From Mesostigma viride (lineage: Eukaryota; Streptophyta; Mesostigmatophyceae; Mesostigmatales; Mesostigmataceae): 64,000 nt of DNA. How positions within the stretch are numbered: position 1 is the stretch's first letter; every line of letters begins with the position of its first letter. Position numbers and translations under genes: made by a program. This document shows, one piece after another, positions 11,253 through 20,908 of this stretch. The stretch is from assembly GCA_009746045.1 (NCBI GenBank), contig RPFO01000114.1, positions 675,719 through 739,718 on the forward strand. The letters run 5' to 3'. The notes under the pieces are model-generated. The model was given only the letters and a program-made list of their open reading frames with translations, was not told where the DNA came from and ran no database searches.

Positions 11253-12217
11253 GTGTAACCTGGCTAAAACTCCATGAAATCTCCCCTATTTAATACAAAG
11301 CAGGTAAGTTTCAACGCCATGCCGTACCAAAACAGTGGCTAGTTTTCTGGACAGCTGAACTACATGGCATAGCGTGGTTGGCAAAAATTAATCGGCACTC
11401 CGTGCAGTTTCATTCGGTTTTATATGCTGATGCCTTGCCACTGTATTATATTCTCCACAGCAATATATCCCTCGTTCTGCATCTCGAATCCAGAAAACTT
11501 GTTTCATTAGTGCTGTTCCCGAGACCGGCGATTGGACGGAACAGATACCCCAATTCACACCATCATTTCTCAGACCCGCGCTGCCTATTCGCTAACATGC
11601 CGCATCACGTCAACTGCAATGGTTTGTGACTTTTTTTTTCCCCCCGACTGCATGGACTGCATAAACGACATCGATGGTCATATCGACCGTGCTCCGAATA
11701 TGTTGGAAAATCGGTGTCCTCGCGTTCTTGCACTTTTGTTAAGGTCATACCCGTTAGGACCCGAGTTTATTACATGGCATGGATCACCAGGGAGTAATGT
11801 ACCCGTGGCAACTGGCAAGCGGCTTGGGAAAGCCCACGTGCCGGAGGAAGCGTGCCAGAGGTTGGCCGGAGAATCTTTTACAGTCTTTTACCGAGCTGAA
11901 CGCGAACGGCATGGAACGGAATATTTGATACCGTACACAGATCTTAGGATTCGCTGGCAACTGGCGACCGCGGAAATTTATGGCGTTAATCCAAGGTTAA
12001 TCCAGTTAATCCACTCACAAGCAGGCGTCAGTCAGGGCAAGCTGCTGGCTAGTGTTGCCACGTCTTGCCCGCGTAGGCCGGCCGTGAGCGGCCCAGGACC
12101 CGGCACGAACGCGGGGGTGCTGCCGAGCTGCTGCCGGCCCGGGCCCTGGCGCCTCACTGGAGGGCGGCAATGATTGTCCGGGTAAATCCTAGGGTAAATG
12201 GGTAATTTTTCTTATCC
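11253..12217. other. Intergenic region between the ankyrin gene and the retrotransposon
   Basis: The upstream region of the minus-strand ankyrin gene. I see no convincing exon, no RNA gene and no tandem array. The right end is GC-rich (12060-12175) and then AT-rich up to the retrotransposon target site. Confidence 0.5.
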
Positions 12218-12222
12218 GTTCG
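12218..12222. repeat. 5-bp target site duplication, left
   Basis: gttcg directly before the left LTR; the same five bases follow the right LTR at 21688-21692. Confidence 0.9.
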
Positions 12223-13002
12223 TGTAACGACTAAAAAATGATCATCAACATCATCCACAGTCCAATATGAAAGATCTTTTACCTGGGTTGCTTTCTTGAG
12301 TTGCAGAACTTCAAGTATCCGAGCAACGTTGAGATGGAAATTCCACAGCACGTGATTTAGGGAATCACAACCCCTTGTAGACACAAAGACAAGCTCGTGT
12401 ATAGACGACCTCTGTGGAACTGAAGGACGTCTATAGCCAAGGGGCTCTTATGAATGGACAACAAAGACAAGCTTTATTATACCATGGTGAATCAAAACCA
12501 ACGTAGCAACAATGGCGACCCCACGTCCTTGATATCGACGTGCTTGTCGAACTTGCTCCAACCTTAGCCTGAAGAGAACCAATCAGAACCATGGAATCCT
12601 ATACAAGATCTTCGTATCCATCCTAGTCACACAAAACAGAACAACACCACACACAGCCTGGCAGAATCTTTCCATGAGATCCTAAATCTGTCGTGAGCAC
12701 TGAAGTCCCAAAGGAGCATTTAAGACTCAATAGTACCAACTAACAAACTACAACCCCACGTGGATCAGGCCACGACCAATGAGGGCTCCTATCAGTAGTA
12801 TCAGCCAACAAACTACAACCCTACGTGGATCAGGCCACGACCAATGAGGGTTCCTATCAGTTGGCTGACAAAGTATCAGCTCCAAGTACCGTCGTCTTAG
12901 AAACCTCATAACTTTCTCAATACTGATCCAAAAGTCCTCGAATAAAAGCCAAACATTCACAAAACAAAGGATGTAACAACAAAGTCATTTTTGCTTGTTA
13001 CA
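12223..13002 (-). repeat. 3' LTR of the retrotransposon (780 bp)
   Basis: Begins tgtaacgact and ends cttgttaca on the plus strand, about 98.6% identical to 20909-21687. It is the 3' LTR because the coding strand is minus. Confidence 0.95.
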
Positions 13003-13016
13003 TATCTCCCCCTCAA
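13003..13016 (-). other. Polypurine tract
   Basis: On the minus strand TTTGAGGGGGAGATA directly abuts the 3' LTR, as expected for plus-strand DNA priming. Confidence 0.75.
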
Positions 13017-13416
13017 AACTGGACCTCCCAGGTCCAATAGCCAACTCTTGAAGGCAGAGGAACATTGAACAGAAATCCACCATCTCTTGGGAAAAGCAGA
13101 TGGGTTTTTACATCCCTGAAACAGGGCCTCCTATCTCATAAACATCTAGTCACAGGTCTCTACAGCAAACAAGTCACTACCTTATCTACTATAAAGCCAG
13201 ATAAACACATCTCATAATACAAGGTCTTCCATTCAGCATCCTGGAACCTGGAACTCTGGACTGGAACATCAGAACTGGACTGGAGCCCCCCCCCATCATC
13301 CATCCTGGAATCCCCCCCTCACACCACAATCCAAAGCACCTTCCATGCTCTTCCCCCATCCTTCCCCATCCTCTTCCTGCACAGCTCTGTTCTTCACAGG
13401 CTATACCAATCCCCAT

Positions 13417-14555
13417 TCACACCATCCTTGCCCTGGTCCCAAACAAGGGAAACTGCTCCACCATGTGAACCAAGTCTGGCCAGTTCCTGCTGACCTGCAG
13501 CACCATGCACGTCTCTGCAGCCCCTGCTGCCATCTGGGCAACATAACGCAGGCATGTCCCTGGGTAGGAGAGAAGCACCACAGACTGGCTCTCAGGATCC
13601 ATCACCCAAGTAGAAGACGTCTTGTGCCTGCTCACCCATGACCTGTACGCCCACCAGAACTGGAGAAAGGTCTTGACCACTGACCACTTAGCACCTATCA
13701 AAGGCACCAACACCCTCAATGGGGTCAGACGAACCTTGAGCTCCATGGTGTACTTAGGCAACCCTGGGCTGCAGAAAAGGTTGGATGTCTCCAAAGGGAA
13801 GCACCCCTTGACCGAGCTGGAAGAAGAAGGAGCCAAGTCAAAGTCTCCCTGCTGACTGAAAACTCCAACAACTCCATGTAGGAGGCCTCACCCATGCTCA
13901 CTGGCTGGAACTGCATGAAGGCTCCTTTCAAAGCCTCAGGCAAGGTGGTCAACATATCCTGCCCCTCTGCAGGTCTCATGTCAATCTCAGGTCCTGGAGT
14001 CAAGGCAAACATCCTGTGCAACAGGTGGCCCACAAAAGGAGAGCCAATCTCATACAGGCTGGTGTGCAACTGAGACAAGACCTCCTCCACATAACCCTCA
14101 GGGCTCACTTCCCCCTCCTCCCTGTTAAGGGCAGCCACTGCCTTGGCCAGCGTCTCACAATGCTCACAAGGTCCCGTGCACTTCCTGTGATCCACATAGG
14201 CCACCACATTCTTGACAGGTACCACATGACGAGGAATCTGAATGATGGGAGTGCTGCTGGAGCTGAGAGCTATGTTAACACCACTCCCCATCTGGGGCTG
14301 GGACAAGGACAACCCCTGAAGAAGCTCCTGTAGCTTATCCTGCTTGGAGATCACTGAATGCAAGAGCTTGTTAATGGTATCCATCTGCTGACCCCTCCTA
14401 AGGTCACGCCTGACAATACTGTCAAACAGGGATTCCACATAACTCATGGGGTTGGGGTCTGGATGCATACCCGTGACCCCTTCCTCCGTGGTGGCGCCCA
14501 GGCCCAAGTTGGGGTACGTGAACTCCTCCTCCATCTGGGACCACACAGCATGCAC
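13417..14555 (-). CDS. Extra ORF downstream of pol (ORF3), function unknown, frameshifted
   Basis: Two overlapping minus-strand frames, 14555-13725 and 13836-13417, together would encode about 370 residues. They look like one protein broken by a single-base frameshift near 13840. The first ATG is at 14534 (MEEEFTYPNLG). The region before it is open, so a frame continuing from elsewhere is possible. A helical stretch follows (DTINKLLHSVISKQDKLQELL), then a Cys/His cluster, HRKCTGPCEHCETL. I see no signal peptide and no clear transmembrane span, so an envelope is not supported. Chromoviruses normally end with the integrase-chromodomain, so this ORF is unusual. It could be an accessory protein, a displaced gag-like protein or captured host sequence. 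Confidence 0.6.
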
Positions 14556-14604
14556 GAAGAAACCATTCGTTAGTCCTGAGATATAGGAAGGGGAGCAGTG
14601 GTTT

Positions 14605-16308
14605 TCACCAACTCAGTATACCAAGAAGGAAGAGTGAGCCCCTTCTTTGGCAATACTCCTGGACCACCTCATGGCAGTGAGTCAAGTCAGACAACCACAG
14701 CCATGTGGCAGTAGACTCTAACTCTCCTTTCCAGTGCACCTTAAACTGCAGCTGCTTGGTCCTACCCTTTCCTTTGACTCTGTGAGCCACCAGCTGCTCC
14801 ACTTCATATATCCTCTCCCCCTCAGTATCCAGCTCAAATGGTAATGGAGCAGAAAGGCGTCCCTGCAAGGTATTGCGTTTATACAGTTTGAGCTGGGCCA
14901 GGTGAAACACGTTAGTCTTAAGCCTCCAGTGGGAAGGCACCTGGACTTGAACTACAGTCCCATAGTGGAAGGTGTCCAGGACAGGGTAAGGTCCCAACCA
15001 CAAGGGTTGCAGTTTCCTGCATTGCTCCTTTTCAGGTAGCACACGATTAGCCTCCAAGAGCACCAGGTCACCAGGAGCCACAAAGGTGTGTGTAGCCAAC
15101 ATCTGTTGCCAAGCATTGTTTAAATACTTGTCCTGTGCATGCAACATCTGAGCAGCCACCATACTGTGAGCTTCCTGGAAGGATGCAATCAACTGGTGGA
15201 CAGAGGTTAGGCGTCTTCTGAAGGGGCCTTCAGCATCCCTATCAGGTAACTCCAGGTCAAATGGAGTCAAGGGGCACTGGCCATGGCAAATGACAAATGG
15301 AGACATTTGGTGAGGAGCCAGGGGTGAGTTGTTGATGGCAAACTCTATGAAGGGAAGTTTCTTGTCCCATTCCTTGTTATCATGGGTACAATAGTGCTTC
15401 TGGCATTCCCGTACAATACGGTTCAGCCTCTCCACAGCCCCCGTGCTGGCACACCTGTATGCTACTCCAAAGGCCAACTTAGTGTCTAGGATGTCAAAGA
15501 AGGACTTCCAAAACCCAGACATCCACAAGGGATCCTGGTCAGTGATGATTACACGTGGCATGCCATGCAATCTGTACACCTCCTTCATGAACAACTCTAC
15601 ACACTGGGCAGCTGTGAGATGGGCATTGCAGGGGATGAGGTGGCACATTCTAGACAGCCTGTCCATCACCACTAGTATCCTGTCATTGCCAGCATCAGAA
15701 ACAGGCAAGCCACAAATGAAGTCCATGGTCACACTGATCCAGGGTCGAAGGGGAATAGGCATGGCCATAGGAAAGATAGGCACTGCCTGAGTCCTAACCT
15801 TATTCCTTTGGCATGAGTCACAGGAAGCCACATAGGCTTTGATATCACGAAACATGCCAGGCCACCAAAACCTCTCTTGTACTTCATGGAGAAGCTTAGC
15901 ATACCCAGGATGACACGCAGTCACGTCGTCATGGAAGCAATGCAACACAGTGGGAATGGCCATTTCTGGCACATAGACCTTCCTGGTCACTACATGATCT
16001 GCATCCTGGGTGTGGACATACAGGACTCCCTCCCAGTACTCCACAGGCCTGTTACCAAAGCTTCCTTCCTGAATGGCCTTAGTGGCCAGGTCCTCAGTTT
16101 TAGTGAAGGCCTTAATCACGTCCAGCAGGGCTATACTCATAGGGTTAGGCAGGACTAGCTGTTTGCCAGGTCCTAAAGGCTGCAGCTGCAGCACCTCACC
16201 CTCCTGCAGGTGACTAGTGACTAGATGCTTGGATGACAGAACATCAGCCACAGGTGTACGTGACTTCCCCTTGATCTCAGCTGCCAATCCTCTAGACTTG
16301 GTCAGCAT
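14605..16308 (-). CDS. Integrase with C-terminal chromodomain
   Basis: Inserts the retrotransposon cDNA into the genome. In the 567-residue frame from ATG 16308 the N-terminal zinc site is visible (His 123-133 region, then CDSC at 163-166). The catalytic core has D196 (TMDFICG), D257 (IITDQDP) and E293 (STGAVERLNR), a D,D35E spacing. A chromodomain spans about 499-555 (RIYEVEQLVAHR, then FKVHWKG). The usual TDGQTER motif is changed to STGAVER while keeping the catalytic Glu. The ORF probably belongs to one pol polyprotein with RT; the start codon is only the first ATG after upstream stops. Confidence 0.93.
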   Translation of the reverse strand: MLTKSRGLAAEIKGKSRTPVADVLSSKHLVTSHLQEGEVLQLQPLGPGKQLVLPNPMSIALLDVIKAFTKTEDLATKAIQEGSFGNRPVEYWEGVLYVHTQDADHVVTRKVYVPEMAIPTVLHCFHDDVTACHPGYAKLLHEVQERFWWPGMFRDIKAYVASCDSCQRNKVRTQAVPIFPMAMPIPLRPWISVTMDFICGLPVSDAGNDRILVVMDRLSRMCHLIPCNAHLTAAQCVELFMKEVYRLHGMPRVIITDQDPLWMSGFWKSFFDILDTKLAFGVAYRCASTGAVERLNRIVRECQKHYCTHDNKEWDKKLPFIEFAINNSPLAPHQMSPFVICHGQCPLTPFDLELPDRDAEGPFRRRLTSVHQLIASFQEAHSMVAAQMLHAQDKYLNNAWQQMLATHTFVAPGDLVLLEANRVLPEKEQCRKLQPLWLGPYPVLDTFHYGTVVQVQVPSHWRLKTNVFHLAQLKLYKRNTLQGRLSAPLPFELDTEGERIYEVEQLVAHRVKGKGRTKQLQFKVHWKGELESTATWLWLSDLTHCHEVVQEYCQRRGSLFLLGILSW

Positions 16309-16578
16309 CCCTGGCTCCAGTATCCACTTCCTGGGCCGTCCCTTCCCCTCCTAGGATTCTCTGTGCTTGGTTGTGTTGTGAGAGTGGGCTGGCTACCAGC
16401 AGAACCCTCCCTAAGACTGCTCTGCAGTGACTGACCCCCACCCTGGACGCCTGTCGACCCTGGGACAAAGCCCTGGTCAATGAGCATCTCGTGACTAAAG
16501 CTAGCCTCTACAGGGGGTGGCTCAGCTTGGAGGTTTGCTGGTTAGCTGCCTGTGCCCTGGTGACAGCACCACACTCTA

Positions 16579-17949
16579 CTACAGAAACCATGGCAGCACA
16601 AATATCCAGATCCTCGTGAAATGTCCCATCAGATCCCTTCTTCTAGAGAGGGCGTCTGGCACCACATTCTGTGATCCTGGGACATACTGCACAGAGAAAG
16701 GATAGAATCCCCCTAGGTACTCCATCCACCCAGCCATCCTCTTACTCATCCTACTCTGTTCTAGCACGTGCACCAAGGGCCTGTGGTCAGTCATCAGGGT
16801 GATAGACTCTTGCCCTAGCCCATCTGTAGCACTGCTAGCCACAGAAAACTGAGCTCCCTTCAACAGATGCTCCCACTTGTGACATGCTACCACTAAACCC
16901 AGCAACTCCTGCTCGTGTACAGGGTAGTTACGTTCAGCTGAGCTCATGGTTTTAGACATGTACTCCACTGGCTGTGGTCCATAGCCATGGTCTTGCATCA
17001 GCACAGCACCTATGGCGCCTTGAGAGGCATCTGACCTAACCTGATAAGGTAGATCTGGGTTGGGACCCACTAGCACAGGGGTGGATGTGAGCTTCTGCTT
17101 CAACAGGTCAAAGGCCTGCTGACACCTATCTGTCCACTCAAACTGAACATCCTTCTTGATTAACTCAAGCAAGGGGGTGGAGATGGCAGCCATGTCAGGG
17201 ATAAAACGCCTGTACCACCCCACCATGCCCAGGAAGGACTTGACATCATGTGCAGACTGCAACACAGGCCACTCAAGGATGGCAGCAATCTTAGCATTGT
17301 CAGGTGTCATACCCAAGGAACTCAACTTGTACCCTAGGAACCCCACTTCATGCCCCCACTCCACCTTAGACCTCTTGACAGACAAGTGGTAGTGCTGGAT
17401 GACCTTCAGGACCTCCTCCACGTTCTCCAGATGCTCCTTGAACGTCTTTGAGTGCACCAGGATGTCGTCCATGTAGGCCACCACGCAGGTCCTGAACACG
17501 GGTCTTGCAGGGTCACACAGGTGGGCAATGTCTTTGAACCTGGGATTCCTGAGATCAGGGGAGATCTGAGGCAGAGAGTTCCCTGTCAGATGGCCAAAGA
17601 TAGCATTCACAAACATCTGCATAGTAGCTGGGCTGTTGGAGGCCCCCATGGGCATCACAGTCCACTGGAACTGACCCCAGGGTGTGGAGAATGCAGTTTT
17701 TGGAATGTCCTCAGTAGCTATCCTGATCTGCCAGAACGCGTGTCTAAGGTCAAACTTGGTGAAGTAAGATGATCCAGCTGTCCTCTCTAGCAGCTCATCA
17801 ATCCGTGGCAAGGGATACTTGGACTTCACTGTGACCTTGTTCAGGCCTCTCAGATCAATGCACAACCGCCATCCACCATCATGCTTGGGGACAAGCAAAC
17901 ACCCAGAGCTGAAAGGACTATTGGCAGGAAGAATGAGTCCAGCTTCCAA
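16579..17949 (-). CDS. Reverse transcriptase and RNase H (part of pol)
   Basis: Copies the element's RNA into DNA. The open frame begins at a TTG and is the inside of a longer polyprotein, not a true start. RT motifs include LRGLNKVTVKSKYPLPRID, FTKFDLRHAFWQI, FSTPWGQFQW and the catalytic YMDD (159-162). About 30 extra residues separate NAIFG from CVVAYMDD, where related elements usually have about six. RNase H follows with SDASQGAIGAVLMQ, ERNYPVHEQELL, LMTDHRPLVHVLE and VVPDALSRR, and it too has an insertion before TDHRPL. The frame ends soon after RNase H; the linker to integrase is spread over other frames. Confidence 0.93.
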   Translation of the reverse strand: MEAGLILPANSPFSSGCLLVPKHDGGWRLCIDLRGLNKVTVKSKYPLPRIDELLERTAGSSYFTKFDLRHAFWQIRIATEDIPKTAFSTPWGQFQWTVMPMGASNSPATMQMFVNAIFGHLTGNSLPQISPDLRNPRFKDIAHLCDPARPVFRTCVVAYMDDILVHSKTFKEHLENVEEVLKVIQHYHLSVKRSKVEWGHEVGFLGYKLSSLGMTPDNAKIAAILEWPVLQSAHDVKSFLGMVGWYRRFIPDMAAISTPLLELIKKDVQFEWTDRCQQAFDLLKQKLTSTPVLVGPNPDLPYQVRSDASQGAIGAVLMQDHGYGPQPVEYMSKTMSSAERNYPVHEQELLGLVVACHKWEHLLKGAQFSVASSATDGLGQESITLMTDHRPLVHVLEQSRMSKRMAGWMEYLGGFYPFSVQYVPGSQNVVPDALSRRRDLMGHFTRIWIFVLPWFL

Positions 17950-17968
17950 CAGCCTGTCAAGATCACCT

Positions 17969-18526
17969 TCAGCTCTGCCATCTCAGCTGGCCCCATCCTG
18001 TACATGGGAACAAAGGGAGGCCTGGCACCATCCACAAGCTTGATGACATGAGTGATTGGCCCTTCAGGGGGTACTGTGGCATTTTGTCCTCAAAAATGGC
18101 AGCAAACCTGTCCAAAAGGGCATCATGCAGCTTCTGCTCCTCCTCTGTGACAGCTGGTACTGGGTTCACAGCATTCACCGTGTGGCCATGAGTCTCATCA
18201 GAGGGTGAGTTAGGAACCAGCTGTAAGAGAAAGACGTGTTCCACTGGGTAAGTAGCCAGGTAAGACAAGGTGTGATTGGCAGACCATACGTGCTTAAGTA
18301 ATGCAGCACGTTTCTCTTCCAGTGAAGGCACCTTGACGTCCTCCTTGGCACCTGCAACCCCTCTCCCATCATTGACAGCCTCATTAGTAGAACAGCACTC
18401 TGTGACTGGTCTTTCTCCCCCCTTAATCACTGTGGTGGCGTCCCACACTGACCCATCCTGAAACTGCACCACCTTCTCAGACCACAAGATGGCAGGATTA
18501 GCAGACTCCAACCATGGCATCCCCAA
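17969..18526 (-). CDS. Pol segment between protease and RT, frameshifted at both ends
   Basis: This frame continues the protease (GMPWLESANP, the flap-distal end) and the protease-RT linker up to FAAIFEDKMPQYP. Near 18075 a run of five C's appears to have lost one base, moving the expected sequence (GARPPFVPMYRMGPAEM) into another frame. A second shift near 17965 leads into the RT frame. Confidence 0.8.
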   Translation of the reverse strand: MGMPWLESANPAILWSEKVVQFQDGSVWDATTVIKGGERPVTECCSTNEAVNDGRGVAGAKEDVKVPSLEEKRAALLKHVWSANHTLSYLATYPVEHVFLLQLVPNSPSDETHGHTVNAVNPVPAVTEEEQKLHDALLDRFAAIFEDKMPQYPLKGQSLMSSSLWMVPGLPLFPCTGWGQLRWQS

Positions 18527-18936
18527 ATCACATCAGCAGCAGTGAGTGGAATGACATCTGCTGTGACAGACAAGGTTTGACGTGAGCACACTTGAAAAAG
18601 CAGTTGCACGTAGCCAGGTGAGTTACTCTGCCTACCATCAGAATATTGGACCTTAACAGGCACAGGGTGGGGGAGCACTGGTAGATGCAGCTCCTGCACC
18701 AAGGAAGTGGAAATGTAGTTACTTCCTGCACCTGAGTCAATCATGAAGAGACATAAAGGCTGAGCCAAAGGGACTGGCACGTTCAACAGCCTAGCCTGGA
18801 ACTTCAAGAGTTGACTGGGAATAGGAGGGCCCAATGGGGTGGTGGAATCAGAGGCAGACAAGTTGTTCACAGGACGGACATGCACAGCAGGCAAACCAGT
18901 TAACTCCACCGCTGGACGTAGTCCTGGGGGCTCCAC
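18427..18936 (-). CDS. Retrotransposon aspartic protease
   Basis: Cleaves the Gag-Pol polyprotein. The active-site motif is FMIDSGAGSNYIS, with hydrophobic strands around it as in retropepsins. The frame starts at GTG and should be read as a polyprotein segment. A missing T near 18530 shifts the expected GMPWL motif into the next frame. Confidence 0.88.
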   Translation of the reverse strand: MEPPGLRPAVELTGLPAVHVRPVNNLSASDSTTPLGPPIPSQLLKFQARLLNVPVPLAQPLCLFMIDSGAGSNYISTSLVQELHLPVLPHPVPVKVQYSDGRQSNSPGYVQLLFQVCSRQTLSVTADVIPLTAADVIWGCHGWSLLILPSCGLRRWCSFRMGQCGTPPQ

Positions 18937-19006
18937 TAGTTTTTTGGCAGCTCAGGAGGATGATCTGAAGACGAGCTCCCCACTGAAGGCTGCACCTGCT
19001 GATCCT

Positions 19007-19330
19007 CTATGCCGTCTGCCTCCCTTCTCCCTCCTCCTCCTCTGCTAGGAGGTGCCACAGGGCGTTGACCATCCGACGCCTGTCTTGCCTGCTGAAGCCC
19101 TTGGGCTGGAATGGTCCCTTGCCCGAAGCCTGGAAGTTGGGTCTAAACCCAGGCTGTGCCCTGTGGTCGCTCTGGCTCACCCCAGGAGGGAAGGTGGATG
19201 GTCTGGTGAATGGAAGAACCCCCTGAGGACCCTTGGTGTCCTGGGAACTGGTCTCGCTTGGGGCAATCCCGTGCAAAGTGTCCCAGCTGGCCACACGTGA
19301 AACAGGCTCCTTTGGACTGCTCCATGGCAC
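19007..19330 (-). CDS. Gag C-terminal tail in a shifted frame
   Basis: After the zinc knuckle the basic, Pro/Gln-rich tail (GKGPFQPKGFSRQDRRRM) reads on in this frame while the main gag frame stops at 19143. I read this as a frameshift near 19200, not as a separate gene. Confidence 0.55.
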   Translation of the reverse strand: MPWSSPKEPVSRVASWDTLHGIAPSETSSQDTKGPQGVLPFTRPSTFPPGVSQSDHRAQPGFRPNFQASGKGPFQPKGFSRQDRRRMVNALWHLLAEEEEGEGRQTA

Positions 19331-20261
19331 TGAGCTCCTCCATCACAGCGTTCAGCTGGTTCAGGGGCTTCTTAACAGCAGGCGCCTGGTTGCCTGCAGC
19401 AGGCTCCCACTTGAGGGAAAAGTCAGGGACACGGCACAGCGTGAGGGCATAAGACAGCACAGTATCCCACTTCCACTCGACATAGTCGAAAGGGGAGAAA
19501 TGCTTGTCAATATCCACCCTGACTTGAGGGGAGAGCCCATGCAGAAACCTGTGAAGAGCTTCAGAATCAGAGCACTGGGGGATTTTGGCCCTCAGGTTGG
19601 TAAACGTCTCTACGTATTGTGGTAGTGTCAGGCCGGACTGAGTACAGTTGGCCAACGCGTCCCGGTCCAGACGGAGCTGGTCCTGGGGAAGGAGAAAACG
19701 TCGAAATGAAAGCATGAGAGATGGCAAATCCTTGCAAGTATTACCTGCCGAGGATCGTAAAAACTCATCAAACCTGTCGGCTGCACTGTCGCTCATTCGC
19801 TGTCGAACCATCTTCTTCTGGATGTCCAGGGAAAGTCGTTCTTCCGCTCGTTTGCCGTAGTTAGCAAAGTGGATAGCGAACACATCCTGGAATCGAGTAG
19901 AGAAATGATCGAAACTGCGGTGGGTTAGATTGGTGAGCGACAGCTTGTCTACGGATTCGATTTTTGGAAATGGCGGGGCGGAACCTTGATGCGGTGGTAT
20001 AGTGACGGTCACGGGGACGTCGCTGGCGGGGGTGGTGAAGGTGACCGAGGTCGTCTGCGCTGGATCCTGCCTATCGCTATCCTGCGTCTCATTCCTCGTA
20101 GTAACTGCGGTACTATTAGGTAAAACCCTTCCGTCACCCAACCGAGGAGCCTCTCTCCCCAATCCAGCAACCATGTCACGCATGGCCGCCTCCTCCTCCT
20201 CAATTCTCTGACGAAGTCTTCCCACATCCTGTTCCACCTCCTCCACCATCTTTCTATACAT
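19143..20261 (-). CDS. Gag capsid-nucleocapsid
   Basis: Structural protein that packages the element's RNA. The first ATG in frame is 20261, but the same frame is open upstream through coiled-coil-like sequence (AAKIRLLHDEQHAAM), so the true start lies further up. A retrotransposon gag domain runs from about SFDHFSTRFQDVFAIHF to FLHGLSPQVRVDI. One CCHC zinc knuckle, CFTCGQLGHFARDC, lies at residues 320-333 (19263-19304). Confidence 0.9.
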   Translation of the reverse strand: MYRKMVEEVEQDVGRLRQRIEEEEAAMRDMVAGLGREAPRLGDGRVLPNSTAVTTRNETQDSDRQDPAQTTSVTFTTPASDVPVTVTIPPHQGSAPPFPKIESVDKLSLTNLTHRSFDHFSTRFQDVFAIHFANYGKRAEERLSLDIQKKMVRQRMSDSAADRFDEFLRSSAGNTCKDLPSLMLSFRRFLLPQDQLRLDRDALANCTQSGLTLPQYVETFTNLRAKIPQCSDSEALHRFLHGLSPQVRVDIDKHFSPFDYVEWKWDTVLSYALTLCRVPDFSLKWEPAAGNQAPAVKKPLNQLNAVMEELSAMEQSKGACFTCGQLGHFARDCPKRDQFPGHQGSSGGSSIHQTIHLPSWGEPERPQGTAWV

Positions 20262-20353
20262 CGCTGCGTGTTGTTCATCGTGTAATAATCTGATTTTAGC
20301 TGCTGAGAGGCGATCCGCTGCAAGTCTGGTCCCGTCTCTTCCAGGCGTGGTAT

Positions 20354-20680
20354 TTAGCGGGAAAAGAAATGAAGAGATGCACTCCGCACAGGACTCGTTC
20401 GCGCGCTTGGAATCCTGGGCGACAGTGACGCTCCTCGACCCACGCCTGTCAGCGATGGTTCGCCTGGTTGGAGACCAGATGCAATGACGGAAAACTTGGG
20501 CCCTATGGACAACGAGGGCCGCCTCACTTCAGACATAGAAGTACGGTTGAAATCAAGTTGACGCCGTGGAGTACGAGCAGTTGTCTCAGCACCTTCCCTA
20601 GCAATGGGTTCCAGAGATGATGACGGATCCAAACCTTGATTAGTAGGGGGTAAAGGTGATTGTGTCTTCGAACTACTCAT
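20354..20680 (-). CDS. Gag N-terminal segment, separated by a frameshift
   Basis: ATG at 20680 opens 108 residues of Ser/Pro/Arg-rich sequence (MSSSKTQSPLPPTNQG), ending at TAA near 20354. The open gag frame overlaps it here, so one indel at about 20360-20440 would join the two. Its position 230 bp inside the 5' LTR fits the gag start. Confidence 0.6.
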   Translation of the reverse strand: MSSSKTQSPLPPTNQGLDPSSSLEPIAREGAETTARTPRRQLDFNRTSMSEVRRPSLSIGPKFSVIASGLQPGEPSLTGVGRGASLSPRIPSARTSPVRSASLHFFSR

Positions 20681-20890
20681 ACTTCCACATGGAGTCGCGA
20701 TCGTCTGCCTAGTAGAGACAACGGTTACGGCTGACTTCTAGTGTTACAGAGCAAGACAGTCACATCAGGATGTGTCTCAGTCTGTAACACCGTAAGTTTT
20801 CCGCAACTCTATGAATCTTCTCGGATGACAGACATCTGATCAACGTTGTACTACCCGGAAGGTTGCGACTTCAAGAGAAACACCAAAGTA

Positions 20891-20908
20891 GAGATCCTCC
20901 GATACCAA
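20891..20908 (-). other. Primer-binding site
   Basis: Directly inside the 5' LTR the minus strand reads TTGGTATCGGAGGATCTC. This resembles the TGGTATCAGAGC type complementary to initiator tRNA-Met used by many plant LTR elements. Confidence 0.7.

Noticed and set aside
13417-14555. Envelope gene in the retrotransposon
   Set aside because: No signal peptide, fusion-peptide-like segment or clear transmembrane anchor is visible, so the extra ORF is left as unknown.
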